Part shown: positions 25,152 through 35,566 of the stretch, in pieces | Position numbering within the stretch: the first letter of the stretch is position 1 | How the letters are laid out: each line of letters starts with the position of its first letter | From: Neurospora intermedia | Taxonomy: Eukaryota; Ascomycota; Sordariomycetes; Sordariales; Sordariaceae | Direction of reading: 5' to 3' | Length of the DNA: 64,000 nt | NCBI GenBank assembly: GCA_037102815.1 | Contig: BTPP01000001.1 | Location: forward strand, 521,001-585,000 | The notes under the pieces: generated by a model | Told to the model about the DNA's origin: nothing | The model's database searches: none | The model's input: only the letters and a program-made list of their open reading frames with translations | Translations under genes and position numbers: made by a program

Positions 25152-25978
25152 TTTGATTTTCTTCTTTTTTTAAGCTTTTTTTTGATGTTTGGGACGTCTA
25201 AATGATCCCTTTTTATTGTTGTTGATGTCTTTCTTTTTATTTCGGTTGAATTGGACGTGAATGGTGCTTGTTGGTAGTTTTGCACTCAGTCTGTAGATCA
25301 TGATGTGTAAAGTAGGCAAGTGCATTCCTTCCTTCCTGCCTTGTGCGTGCAAAGTACCAAAGTAAGCAAGTGCATCATCGTTCACTTTGCTCCTTCCCAG
25401 GTGACGGTACTTTGCTCGCTGTTGGAATCCTACCAACGAAGCTGGAATGGCGCATGCTGTTTTCGTCTTTCTTTTGTTTTTTCGGTTCGTGTGGTCGGTG
25501 TCAGATTGTACGCTGGTAGTGATGCGCTCGTTCACGGGCTGTCCCTTTCGTTGCTTTGTCGATGTTCGTCGGGTTTGGTATTGATGCTGTTGGCTATCAT
25601 TTGGTTCTCACCATACATGGAGGACAATCCATTCAGATTTCCTGCACTCCTCAATATCTTGAACAGGATCGAACTTCACCGCGACCACAATCCAGATGTC
25701 ACTTTTGGTAAGAAACTACACATGACAGTGGAGGTCGAGGACAAAACCTCCGATGACTACAGTCCACCGTATAGCTACTATCCCCTCTGTCTTGTGCCAC
25801 CTACCATTTCCCTAGGCGCTGAACATCGTCTGCCACCTGACTTGCGGTTCTCATCATCAAGACAAAGGTGCACCTCAAAGTCCGGGGTCCCTTGAGAAAC
25901 AAAAAGCAAAAAGAACATCTCCCAGCATCACCAACTTGGGAAGAACCAAACAACAAAAAGCAAAAAGAAGCAAAAGAT
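25152..25978. other. spacer between the two tRNA genes, with an unsupported 191-codon open frame
   Basis: An ATG-initiated frame of 191 codons runs on the plus strand at 25,320-25,895. It has a hydrophobic middle and no family resemblance; codon use is unremarkable and there are no convincing introns, so I do not call it a gene. The motif AACAAAAAGCAAAAAGAA occurs twice (about 25,899 and 25,951), just downstream of the tRNA-Ala gene, where its complement supplies T-rich terminators. Confidence 0.4.
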
Positions 25979-26076
25979 TGGACTAACCGCGGATTGAACG
26001 CGGGACCGTCTGTATTTTCAATGAAGGCATTGCAAAACAGAAATCATACCACTAGACCATTAGCCCATACGATGAT
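25979..26076 (-). tRNA. tRNA-Ala(TGC), intron-containing
   Basis: On the minus strand: acceptor GGGCTAA pairs with TTAGTCC, including a G3:U70 wobble pair, the universal alanine identity element; discriminator A. The D arm reads TGGTCTAGTGGTATGA, the anticodon stem TCTGT/ACAGA, with anticodon TGC (26,034-26,032) and an intron of about 16 nt (26,030-26,015). The T arm is CCGCG-TTCAATC-CGCGG. The D-arm sequence is also common in tRNA-Pro, but the anticodon, G3:U70 and A73 all argue for Ala. A T-rich tail follows. Confidence 0.88.
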
Positions 26077-26389
26077 AGTAGTATTAGGAAGATGCGCTTA
26101 TATGGGGCTAATGCGTAGAGACCCCGCTTTGGATGCACTCAGATATCGCGGCAACAAAGAACATGATAAGAGGTGTCAATCAAAGAATGATCCAACTTTA
26201 ATGATAGATAGTTGCCAAAACCACCAGGGGAAGAGGTCATCTCACATCGAACAATCCTTGATCACGACACCGAGCACCATTGATTCCGAAAGCATCGCAT
26301 TTTGTCTATCATGTCCTAATCATTCATTACAGGAAGAGTTGGTTGTCTGAATCTACCTAACCATCGAGTGTCCATCCATCATATCACCC
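26077..26389. other. spacer between tRNA-Ala and the substrate-binding-fold gene
   Basis: About 310 bases containing the 5' flank of the tRNA and the 3' end of the gene transcribed towards it. No further feature seen. Confidence 0.4.
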
Positions 26390-27505
26390 TTACCTCGTCT
26401 TGGCAATCATCTCCTCAGGCTTCATGCCCCGTCCCTCCGTCAACACACCCGCCTTTCTCAAAATGTTCACAGTCTTGTCAATCACCGCCTGATCAACACC
26501 CTGCACCTTTTTGGGGAACTTGACCGTCTTCAACCACTCCCGCGCATCCTCCTCCGAGTAATCCAGCTCCGTGCTGATATACTTGACCGCCTCATCCTGA
26601 TGCTCCTCAAAGTGCTTGATACCCTCGTTGATCTTTTCCATGGCCTCCTCGACACGCTCGTCCAGCTTCTTTTGCTCGTCAAACAGCTTGGTAGAAGCGA
26701 CAATCTTCCAGCTGCTCCAGGGCGTGTAAATCTCGCCCACGCGTCTGATCTCGCCCGAGTCATAGTACTTCTTGCTGGTAAAGTGCTCCCACATGAAGAA
26801 ATCCGCCTCCCCGGAATTGACCGCGTCCCGCAGGTTCTTGAACGTGTTGAGCACCACAAAGTCGCTGAAGGGGGAAGCCGTCTCCACGTCCGTGCCCACC
26901 GCCGTCGTCGGCACCAGCCAGTCGCGCTGGTCAGCCAGCACGTACCCCATCACGTAGCTGCCCGATCCGATCCTCGACACACCAATCTTGCCGCCCTTGA
27001 GCGAGTCGACCGACTGGATCTCGGGACGGTCGGCGCCCGTCGAAATGGCCCAGCACAGAGGGGTCTCGACGTAGGTGCCGACCAGACGGTAGCCGCCGTC
27101 GGTGCCGAAGGAGGCGTCCTGCGTGGTGGAGGGGTCCTTGCCGAGTCCGGCGACCCAGCCTTCGGTCAGGCCGACGGCGACGTCGATCTCGCCCGAGCGC
27201 AGGGAGGTGATCATGTGCCCGGTGCCGGAGGGGAAGGGGATGAGTTCGGCGGAGAGGCCATAGTGCTTTTGGGCAAAGTGGATGGGGGTGGAGAAGTGCT
27301 CGGGCACGAAGCCGATTTTGAGCGGGGTGGCGGCGGACATGATGATGGTTGTTGTTGAGAGGGTTCTTCTGACTTGGTGGTGGTTGCTGTTTACGCGGAA
27401 CGGCTTGAGTGGTGATGTCAATGTCGCTGGTGGTGACAGGCGCCGTGAGATTGCCTCTGTTGGTTTAAAAAGGTACCGCTGAAAATGACGCAATGCGGGG
27501 TGCAT
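26390..27505 (-). CDS. periplasmic-binding-protein type II fold protein (Ca3427/NMT1-like)
   Basis: One uninterrupted frame of 371 residues. From about residue 60 it reads as a solute-binding-protein fold of the SsuA/NMT1/Ca3427 group: LKIGFVPEHFSTPIHFAQKH, a typical first strand and helix; the SGTGHMITSLRSGEIDVAVGLTEG ligand-site region; LKGGKIGVSRIGSGSYVMG at the lobe junction; and FKNLRDAVNSGEADFFMWE late in domain 2. Bacterial relatives bind aliphatic sulfonates or thiamine-pyrimidine precursors for ABC importers; the fungal Ca3427-like proteins have no partner transporter and their ligand is unclear. The first about 55 residues are Arg/Ser/Thr-rich without acids, like a mitochondrial presequence; Met56 (MSAATPLK) is an alternative start giving a cytosolic form. 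Which start dominates cannot be seen here. No transporter gene lies nearby. Confidence 0.85.
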   Translation of the reverse strand: MHPALRHFQRYLFKPTEAISRRLSPPATLTSPLKPFRVNSNHHQVRRTLSTTTIIMSAATPLKIGFVPEHFSTPIHFAQKHYGLSAELIPFPSGTGHMITSLRSGEIDVAVGLTEGWVAGLGKDPSTTQDASFGTDGGYRLVGTYVETPLCWAISTGADRPEIQSVDSLKGGKIGVSRIGSGSYVMGYVLADQRDWLVPTTAVGTDVETASPFSDFVVLNTFKNLRDAVNSGEADFFMWEHFTSKKYYDSGEIRRVGEIYTPWSSWKIVASTKLFDEQKKLDERVEEAMEKINEGIKHFEEHQDEAVKYISTELDYSEEDAREWLKTVKFPKKVQGVDQAVIDKTVNILRKAGVLTEGRGMKPEEMIAKTR

Positions 27506-28093
27506 TCAGGATGGTGGTGGTGACACTGATGTATGGTAATGGAAAGAATTTCTCTTTCTGAAAAATCGAAAGAATTGTTTTTGTTTGGTTGCGTTCGGGA
27601 ATAAGATGAAGGAAATCCGGCAGTCTTGTTCCGGATCGACAGCAGTCTCCGGCAGTTTGGACGGTGTCACAGGCGGTCCGTTTGCCCCGCTTGCCCCGCG
27701 CTGGCCCCGGCGGTCACTGAAGACCTGACGGGACGAAGTGTTCGGGACCGAATGGTGGTGCGGGCGGGGATCTCCCGTCACCCGGGCCCGCCATATGTTC
27801 ATCCGCCGTTCGGGCGATCACAGTGGCAGGGCAGAGCTTGTTTAGCAATAATTGTTAAGGTCGGGTGCTGAAAGAGGTGGGAATGGACATGGGACGGATG
27901 CCCGCTTCCCGTTTGCAATCTTTCACCCAATCCACGACATCGCGTCACCAGGCATCTCTCCATTTTCTCTGAAACCAAATCAATCATTATGCGATCAGCT
28001 TCTCAAAATGCCCTTGTACAAGTGCTGGGTTGCTTTGTTACACTCCATGTCTAGACCCAACCACCCCTCTATCCTCTGTTACGCGGCCGCCGC
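27506..28093. other. intergenic region between two minus-strand genes
   Basis: The upstream region of the substrate-binding-fold gene (GC-rich at 27,640-27,830, CG-rich blocks) and the 3' flank of the monooxygenase. No gene seen. Confidence 0.4.
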
Positions 28094-29719
28094 CTACGTA
28101 TACTTGGGCGCATTCTGCGGCGAGAATGGCTTCCCCTTGAAGAATCCTTCCGGAAGCTCAAACTTGGCATCCACGGACCCCCGAAGCAGCTGGATTGTGC
28201 TGTCGACAACATCGTGGCCCCAATTGTACTCGGCGAACTTGGCCTGGGAATCTGCGATAGAATCAAGGTCAGCATCCCATCTTGGACGTACCGCATCTTG
28301 CAACGTGACTGAACATACCCAAAGGAACGCTAACGTATTGTGCCACCTCTCTAGCCACTCTTTCAGCTTGGTCCACTCCGGCGTTGCTCATCACCTGGAT
28401 AGCGCTTGCCCTGTGTCTCCTGGCCTTCTCAAAGATGGCTAGCCTCTCCTGGATATCCTCAGATGTGGCACCACTTAACGAGATGCCGAGGGCAATGCCG
28501 TCTTCGATACCTTGTGCGCCACCTTGGCCTTGGTGCGGCAACATGGGATGGGCCGCGTCTCCGATGATGACCATCTTCCCTTTGGTCCAGGTGGGCACGG
28601 GGCCACGATAGAGGAGAGGCCAGCGCTTTACTTCACTCGCTTTGCTGCACCACGGAAGATCACGTTAGCAAACAACATGGGAGGAACGAGAGGGTGATGA
28701 CATACTTTAGTACGGCCTGGAGGGAGGGATGGAAGTCGGCAAAGCTTTGGAGCAAGTGGGACTTGTCGACAGGTGTCTGCCAATCCTCCTTGGTGGCGCC
28801 TTCCAACTCGTCATCGTGGAACATGCCAACACAGTTCCAGACCTCACCACCACGGCATGGATACGAGATGAAGCGATTGCCGAACTGGCTAGCGGTATAT
28901 ATCCTCATAAGCCCCTCACTCTCGCCATTCTTGTTCCACCACGCAGTCTCCTCGTCGGCATCTAGGTCAGCAGCCGGGATGAGGAAGCGGTAACATCCAT
29001 TGTAGAGCGATTGAGGCTCTGGCTTGTTGGCATGTCCAAGGATGGTCTCAACAGCAATGGAATGGACACCATCTGCCGCAACGACAAGGTCCGCCTTCTT
29101 CACCAGGCCTGAACTAAGGGTGATGGATGGCTCCTCTGGGTTCTATAGGAGCAATTTGGTTAGCATAAGGCTGTTTCTCAGTCCGTGTCTCAGTGACTTC
29201 TCGCTACCGTGCCTGGCATGATGATCTTGCGTGGACGGAAGAGTAGGGGGGCGGCTGTTTCATCTCCATATTTTGGATATTACCCACATAAGCGACAACC
29301 TGCACGCCCAAGCTCAACTCGACTGGCTTTCCCGGACCCTCAGGGCCCATCGCCAGCTTCTTCAAAGACTCATGCAAGTCAACCCGGTGGGCAAAGTACA
29401 GAGGACCGCCATACACCTTGGGAACCCAATCACCGAGTGGGGTGAAGTCAAACTGCTGAAGAGTGGCTCCGGATCCAATGGCGATGCCGGTGGACGCAAC
29501 GAACTTGTTCTCCACAGGATCCAAGCCCCATGCCACGAGGGAACGGTTGGCATTCGGAGGCACATGGATGGCGGCGCCAACCTCATTGTTGAGCTCTGAT
29601 CGCTCAAAGATGCGGACTTTGTGGCCCGCCCGGCGAAGCGAGATGCCAGCAGCCAGCCCTGCGATGCCCGCTCCAACAATGATTACATCGAGGGACTGGT
29701 CTTGAGTGAGGGCAGGCAT
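28094..29719 (-). CDS. FAD-dependent monooxygenase, salicylate 1-hydroxylase-like
   Basis: Exons on the minus strand: 29,719-29,288, 29,142-28,706, 28,644-28,319, 28,251-28,094; 450 residues. Introns of 145, 61 and 67 nt have clear branch sites (GCTAAC, GCTAAC, GCTGAC). The enzyme is a single-component NAD(P)H/FAD hydroxylase of aromatic acids. Motifs: the Rossmann GAGIAG at residues 16-21 with the acidic end of strand 2 (IFERS); the DG motif (VVAADGVHS); and the GD motif [15 protein letters not shown], which contacts FAD ribityl and flavin. The core [19 protein letters not shown] joins exons 1 and 2 cleanly, supporting the GTGGGT donor over the nearby GTAATA, which is out of phase. Typical length for the family (about 430-460). 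The likely role is catabolism of salicylate-type phenolics or tailoring of an aromatic metabolite; the substrate is not evident. No C-terminal membrane helix is seen. Confidence 0.9.
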
Positions 29720-32622
29720 GATGATGGCAGTATGAGAGTGAAACGAATATGGGAATGCAACCGATGCTCAGAAAGTACTCATGCAACGAGACCGACAGGA
29801 GGATCAGCACAAGACGGAATTTGGTAAGGAAGATACAGTAACACAGAAGATCAAAAGCAGCCTTCCTGGCCCACGGCGCGTTCCCAATAAGAAGGCTGAA
29901 GAACGACACCACGGGGTTCGGTACCATGCAAGGTCTTTTACCCCTGACCCAAGGATCACGAACTGTCTCGGCCTTCACCATCCGATAGTGGAATCTCTCT
30001 ACCATCACTGCAACGCAGCATGGCGGAAGCTTTCGATACAGCCCGTGATATGATTGTATACCTCGGCAGGAATGTTGAGACAAGCTATGTCTTACAGTAC
30101 CTAGATACCCCTGCTTCAACAACTAAGGAATCCGACTAGCTACTTCCTTGCATTTCAAGGGAATCTTGCAAGAGAGGGGAAGGTGCACAGACCCTCCGAT
30201 CATCTTTGCCCATTACTGTGTATAATCGCGAGCTGGCTACCTACTAAAAAAGCGGAGTAATTCCGCGTCTATCATTTTGGCTTTGATCCGGAATCAGAGG
30301 CTCCAAATCTGAGTAACTGAGAAACAATGAGAGGATATGACCAGCTATTTCACAGCAGAAATCCGCCAGTGAAATTGAGATTGAAAGGACGAACCCAGGA
30401 AACATACAGAAGACACCGGCGTGGAACAACTGTTGCATTGCAACATGTGTCCCGCGGTAAGAAAGATTGCGTTACGTCGACCATCTGAAAGAAGCAATGG
30501 AATCGTATGAGACTTGCCTCGGAGAGTTACGCTATCTCGGCCCTTGATCTCCATATTTTTTTTTCTTGCCATCATTCAGCAAGGGGTCAAGTTTGGTTGG
30601 AGCACACCTTCCAGGCCAAGACATGGAACCCAAGGGAGAGAATCGCGAACCACAAGCATGTTGACATTGATTGGCAGGATCGCTTCAGTGTGGTTCTATG
30701 TTAGCCCGACGCCGCAGAGCACTCGATACCTCTATCTTTCTCATCACATTTTCTGGACGTCTTTTCGCATTATCTATCTATCGCTCGATAGTCGTCCTGA
30801 TATGGCGTCGTCACTCGACGTTTCTGGGTTTAGACAAGCTTCAACAATGCTGGGGCTCAAACATCCGTCATTCCAGCTGGAATTGGGTAAAAAGAAAAGA
30901 AAAAAAAAACCCATCACAAAATACGAAGGGGGAAGGATGATACATCACTGGTTACCAAGGGGATGAATGTGGCAACAGACATTGATATCAAGTACCTACG
31001 TACAGACAGGGGAGAGGCAGTTGCGCTTTGACCCCTTCGGCCGAGCTTCCACTTGTGCCGCTGGGCTGTAACGTCAACTTGCTAGGGGTGCTCGGTGCTC
31101 GAGCCCCCAAACCCCCAAACCCCGGAAGAGCATCAGTGGATTCGCTGGAGTATTGGCCGCTAGCGGCGAAAGGTCGCTAGCGAGCCGTTCCGGAAGGGAC
31201 CAGGGCATTGAGTTTTGATGTGGGTGGTGGGGGGACATTGACATGTTGAATGTCACCACCGAAAAGAAAGATAACTGGTGAGTGCGAATTTCTTCACTTG
31301 CCCATTCAACTCATGGATTTCGACACGGTACGAACAGCGCTGGAACGTCAACCCTCGGAGATCGTACGCTTTTTGGCTTTCTCTTGATAATGGTAAATAC
31401 CCAGAGTTGAACCAAGCTTCGCAAGCGGTTGTCACTGGAAAAGGGGGTTTCGTCTTTCTTGTTCCAAAAGACCGAGGAACCCAACTGACGTGCCATCAAA
31501 AGGAAAGGTCAACACAAATGTCCGCATTCTTCTCCAATTCCTGGCCTGACAAGGTAAACTGACAGCTACGGCATTCACTCACCTAGCCCAGATCAAGCTA
31601 GGCCCTAGCTGATGACACTTGACATGTTGATGGTGTCACTGCCCTTCTCCCAGGCTGTCCCTCGTCCTTCTCCGCATTGATAGCTGCCCCTGGCCCTCGA
31701 AACCTCTCACACTCATGAAGTCCCAGCCGTTCTTTTCCCGACCCTCGGCTTTCTAGAGGAACGAACAAGATGCCCCGTCCTCTCCGCCTGTTGTCCTTGT
31801 CGTTACAATCCCCTTGTCTTCCCCAGCATCACGGACCTTTGCAATTTCGCCTGTTTACCCCACCGTATCCTGCCGTCCGTCTTGGTGGACTGGCCTGGAC
31901 TTTAGCGTCCGCGAATAGCGGCTTGGGATGATGGTCTGTAACTGTCGCATATGTCATGTAACGGTAACTATCGTAATTTTGGCATTACCACCGGTGACAG
32001 ACGGCCTTGTACGGGCTGGACACTCGACTATGTTATCTTCTTCAAGCGCACTGCTATTTCTTCGATATTATGGCAGGGTCTCCTATCCCCCGTTCTTCAT
32101 CAGAGACGCATAAATTTTGTTCCCCCGCTGTTATTGGCCTCGCGGCTCAGGCCTAGAACAAAGCTACCACAGGGGCTGGATAATGCCATGTAGCGTTGCG
32201 TGGCCGCATAGTCCTTGGTAAGGAGCAATTTACATAGGTAGGCAGATTTTTGTTGGCTGGACTCCGACCTCAGTATTCTTGGTCTTTCAGAGTATGGACC
32301 AGGTGGCGGGCGTTGCAGAAACGCAAATTTTTGTCTTTAACACCCATACATGAACATACATCTCCCTTTCGGCATCTTCGTATCTGCCGGCTGTTCTTCC
32401 GTCTTGGTATTTCACATCAGACACTTTTCTTCTCCCTTTTCTGTCTGTGTCTCTTATGCAACCTCTCGGATAAGAAAGTGTTCTTCACCTTACACCTTTA
32501 CTTCTTCCACCTTCCATTATCTACGAGTCTGAGAATTTCCCACTGCCGTTACACTCATCCAACTGTTCCTGACACTCGACATAATCCCATCCAGCACAAA
32601 CAGTTGAGTCGAGAAGGAAAAT
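29720..32622. other. 2.9 kb intergenic region
   Basis: This separates the divergent monooxygenase and TRI12-like MFS genes. Open frames are short and unrelated to known proteins. The last about 350 bases (32,270-32,622) are pyrimidine-rich and look like the leader of the MFS gene. CCCCCAAACCCCCAAACCCC at 31,106-31,125 is a small C-rich repeat. Confidence 0.45.
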
Positions 32623-34487
32623 ATGGCAGACACGGCAAGGGAGGCTGGATCTTCCCCAGGCACTGCTCCCCAGCATGAACAGCACCCGGAGAAGGGCACG
32701 GCTCAATCATCACAGACTGCGGCTTCCGATACCTCGTCCTCACGGAGCGAACCTAGGCCGCACCTTCACGCAAAGACCTTTTTGGCTGTCTTTGCCATTT
32801 GTGTTATTTACTTTGTTCAGATCTACAATGTCGTCGGGAGTGGAGCTGTAAGTGCCCGCCGATCCCCATCTCCCTTGTCCTGAGACATCTCGTCATGCAA
32901 GTTCCAGTGCACTGACCTCAATCTGTCACAATACAGCAAACCAACACTATCGCCATCACACTCGGAAATGGAAGCACGGCTGACGGAGTATGGCTCTCGT
33001 CGTCGATTGCCATTGGCACGGCCGTGCTGAGTCCCATCTTCTCCCAGGCAGCTGACTATTGGGGTCGCCGTTGGTTCTTGGTCCTTTCTACCCTTATTGG
33101 TGCCGTTGGCTCCATCATCGTGGCCCGGGCCACCTCGATGAACATGGCCATTGCCGGCTTTGCCATTACTTCCATCAGCTACGGCGCTCAGCCCCTTTTG
33201 CACGCCGTTTCCTCCGAGGTCCTTCCGCGCCGCTACCGCTCATGGGGCCAAGCCGCTGACCTCATTGCCAACGGCCTCGGTGGTATCACTGCCTTGCTTT
33301 GCTCCGGCGCTTTCTCTCGCACTTCCAACGTCCCCTCCGAGGGCTTCCGGAAGTTCTGGTACCTCGGCACCGGTCTCTTCGTCCTCGCCACCGTTTTGTG
33401 CTTCGTCTTCTACAACCCTCCTCAAACCGAGCGAGAGCGATCCTTTTCCTTCTCCGAGAAGCTCGGCAAGCTCGACTGGATCGGCTACTTCCTCCTCACC
33501 TCGGGCATTGTCCTCTTCTGCATTGGCCTCTCCTGGTCCGAGAACCCGTTCCCATGGTCGAACGCGCACGTGTCCGCCACCTTTGGCGTCGGCATGGCTC
33601 TCATCCTTGCCCTAGCCGTCTACGAGACCCTTTTCAAAAAGGACGGCATGTTCCACCACGGCCTGTTCAAGAGCCGCAACTTCCCCATTGCGCTCGTCTG
33701 CCTCTTTTGCGAGGGTCTCGCCTTCTTCAGCGCCAACAACTACTTTGCCTTCCAAGTCGGCATCCTCTACGAGACGGACGCCCTGCTTGTCGCCACCCGC
33801 TACTCCATCGCCATCATCGTCTCCATCTTCTCCGCCGCCGCCGCCGGCATGTACTGCGCCCATTACAAGCGCGTGCGCTGGATCACGGTCGCTTCCTTTT
33901 GCATCTTTACCGCCTTCTTCGCTTGCATGGCCACTAGTGGTGTGGGTTTCGACACCGAGGTCTGGGGATACCCCGTCCTGCTCGGTACCGCCCTCGGCAT
34001 GTCCCTCTGCGTTCTCGTCACCATTGCACAACTGTCCACCCCGCCTGAACTCATCGCCATCGCCACGGGGCTGGTCATCGGTCTCCGCTCGCTCGGCGGG
34101 TCTGTTGGGTTGGCTATCTATAATGCCCTCCTCAATGGCGCCTTGAATCACTTGGGGGATAACATTGCGAAAGCCGTGCTGCCTCTGGGCTTGCCGCCGC
34201 AGTCGGTCGGACCGTTGATCGGTGCCCTGGCGGATCACCATGAGGAGCTGATCCCCAAGATTGAGGGCGTGACGCCGCAGATTATCGAGGCGGGCGTGTC
34301 CGCGCTCAAAGAGACGTTTGCGTTGGGGTTTAGGAGGGTGTGGACGGCGGCGAGCTGTTTTGTGGCGGTGGCGGCGATCGCGGCGTGTTTCCTAAAGGAG
34401 GAGGGCAAGGAGTTTACGATGCGGATTGATAATCCGATTGAGAAGGAGGAGGAGTTGTATTCTGATGTGGAGAGGGCGCATGCTTAG
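32623..34487 (+). CDS. MFS exporter, TRI12/siderophore-transporter-like (14-TM DHA2-related)
   Basis: Exons 32,623-32,847 and 32,937-34,487 with one 89-nt intron in phase; 591 residues. After a Ser/Thr/Glu-rich hydrophilic N-terminus of about 50 residues, TM1 begins (FLAVFAICVIYFVQIYNVVG). Motif A is present between TM2 and TM3 (SQAADYWGRRWFLV). WIGYFLLTSGIVLFCIGLSW-type segments (about 275-300) and the SLGGSVG stretch in a late TM match the fungal TRI12/SIT clade, which has 14 TMs and exports trichothecenes or moves siderophore-iron. The C-terminus is a Glu-rich cytosolic tail. Export of a metabolite or drug is the best guess; iron-siderophore uptake is possible but no siderophore genes lie nearby. 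Exon 2 is strongly C/G-biased at third codon positions, suggesting high expression. Confidence 0.88.
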
Positions 34488-35516
34488 AGGTAGGTTAGAT
34501 GTCAGACTGGATGGATGCTGCGTGATGGTGGTGATGGGCACTGAATAAGTCAATGGCGGGTTGGTGATTCAGTTGTTTGGGTGTTCAAAAAAGCCATGTG
34601 GACATGACGAAAAAGCTACTTTAGATCTTTGGGATACCCCTTTTTTGTCGATCGTTTACCTACAGTCCACGCAAAAACTGTTTCGCAAGCGATGGTTTCT
34701 TTCTTTCTTACTATTCTTTATATACGACCTTTCTTAATCTGATACTAGAGACATAGAGCAATATCAACATTGGTTCAGGACTTGTATCGTTTAGTCCGCT
34801 CAGCTCATGTGGGTTGGTCTCCCTTTGCAAAATTCCTGTTCCTTTGCAACACTCCATTGTAGCAAATCGTTCCTAGGGGCAGGTACTGTCAACGTGGAAA
34901 GATCTGAATGGCATGTCCTGGTTTCTACTTCTCGCGCATCGGCTTGTTCCATTCTTTGCCACATCAGTGTTGGAACAATGCCATGGGAGGGGATGGAAGT
35001 AAAAAAAACATAGAAGGCCTTACAAACCTACCGACCTACCTACCTCTAATACTATCCCAAGTCTCAGCTGAACAAAAACTACGTGGCAAGGCCCTGTAAG
35101 AGGTAGCGAGCGGCCTTATCGGGCTTTGTCGTTTCTTATTCTTCTTCCCTCCTTTTTTCCCATTTTTTTTGCTTTGATTTTTTTTTTTTTTTTTCTATTT
35201 TTCTTGTTATCAGCGCAGTCGGTTGTTCTATCTACCTACCTACCTAGTTTACCAATCTGTCGGATCCGAACGTGAACACATCTCTTTACTTTTTCTTATC
35301 TTTGTAGGTAAGTAGGGCAAGGCAACGCCTTGTCGAACAGTACAATGGGGTTGCCCTGATTGGGCAGTTTATCGATGGGGTGTTGGCAAAGTGAACGGAA
35401 TGGCATCTGGACTTCTGAGACTTGGTAAGGTACCTATAGTCGAAACGCATGAGAAAATTGCTTTGCCGGTGCAAAGCATCGTGACTTGCTGAATTCAGCA
35501 TCGGTCTTACTCTAGG

Positions 35517-35566
<50 letters not shown>

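Noticed and set aside
25320-25895. 191-codon plus-strand open frame between the tRNA genes
   Set aside because: No family resemblance, amino-acid composition looks random, no intron or leader features. Kept only as a note in the spacer entry.
25057-26076. CRISPR array or integrative element using the tRNA genes as attachment sites
   Set aside because: No direct repeats of attachment type and no integrase gene near; this is eukaryotic DNA and CRISPR arrays are not expected.
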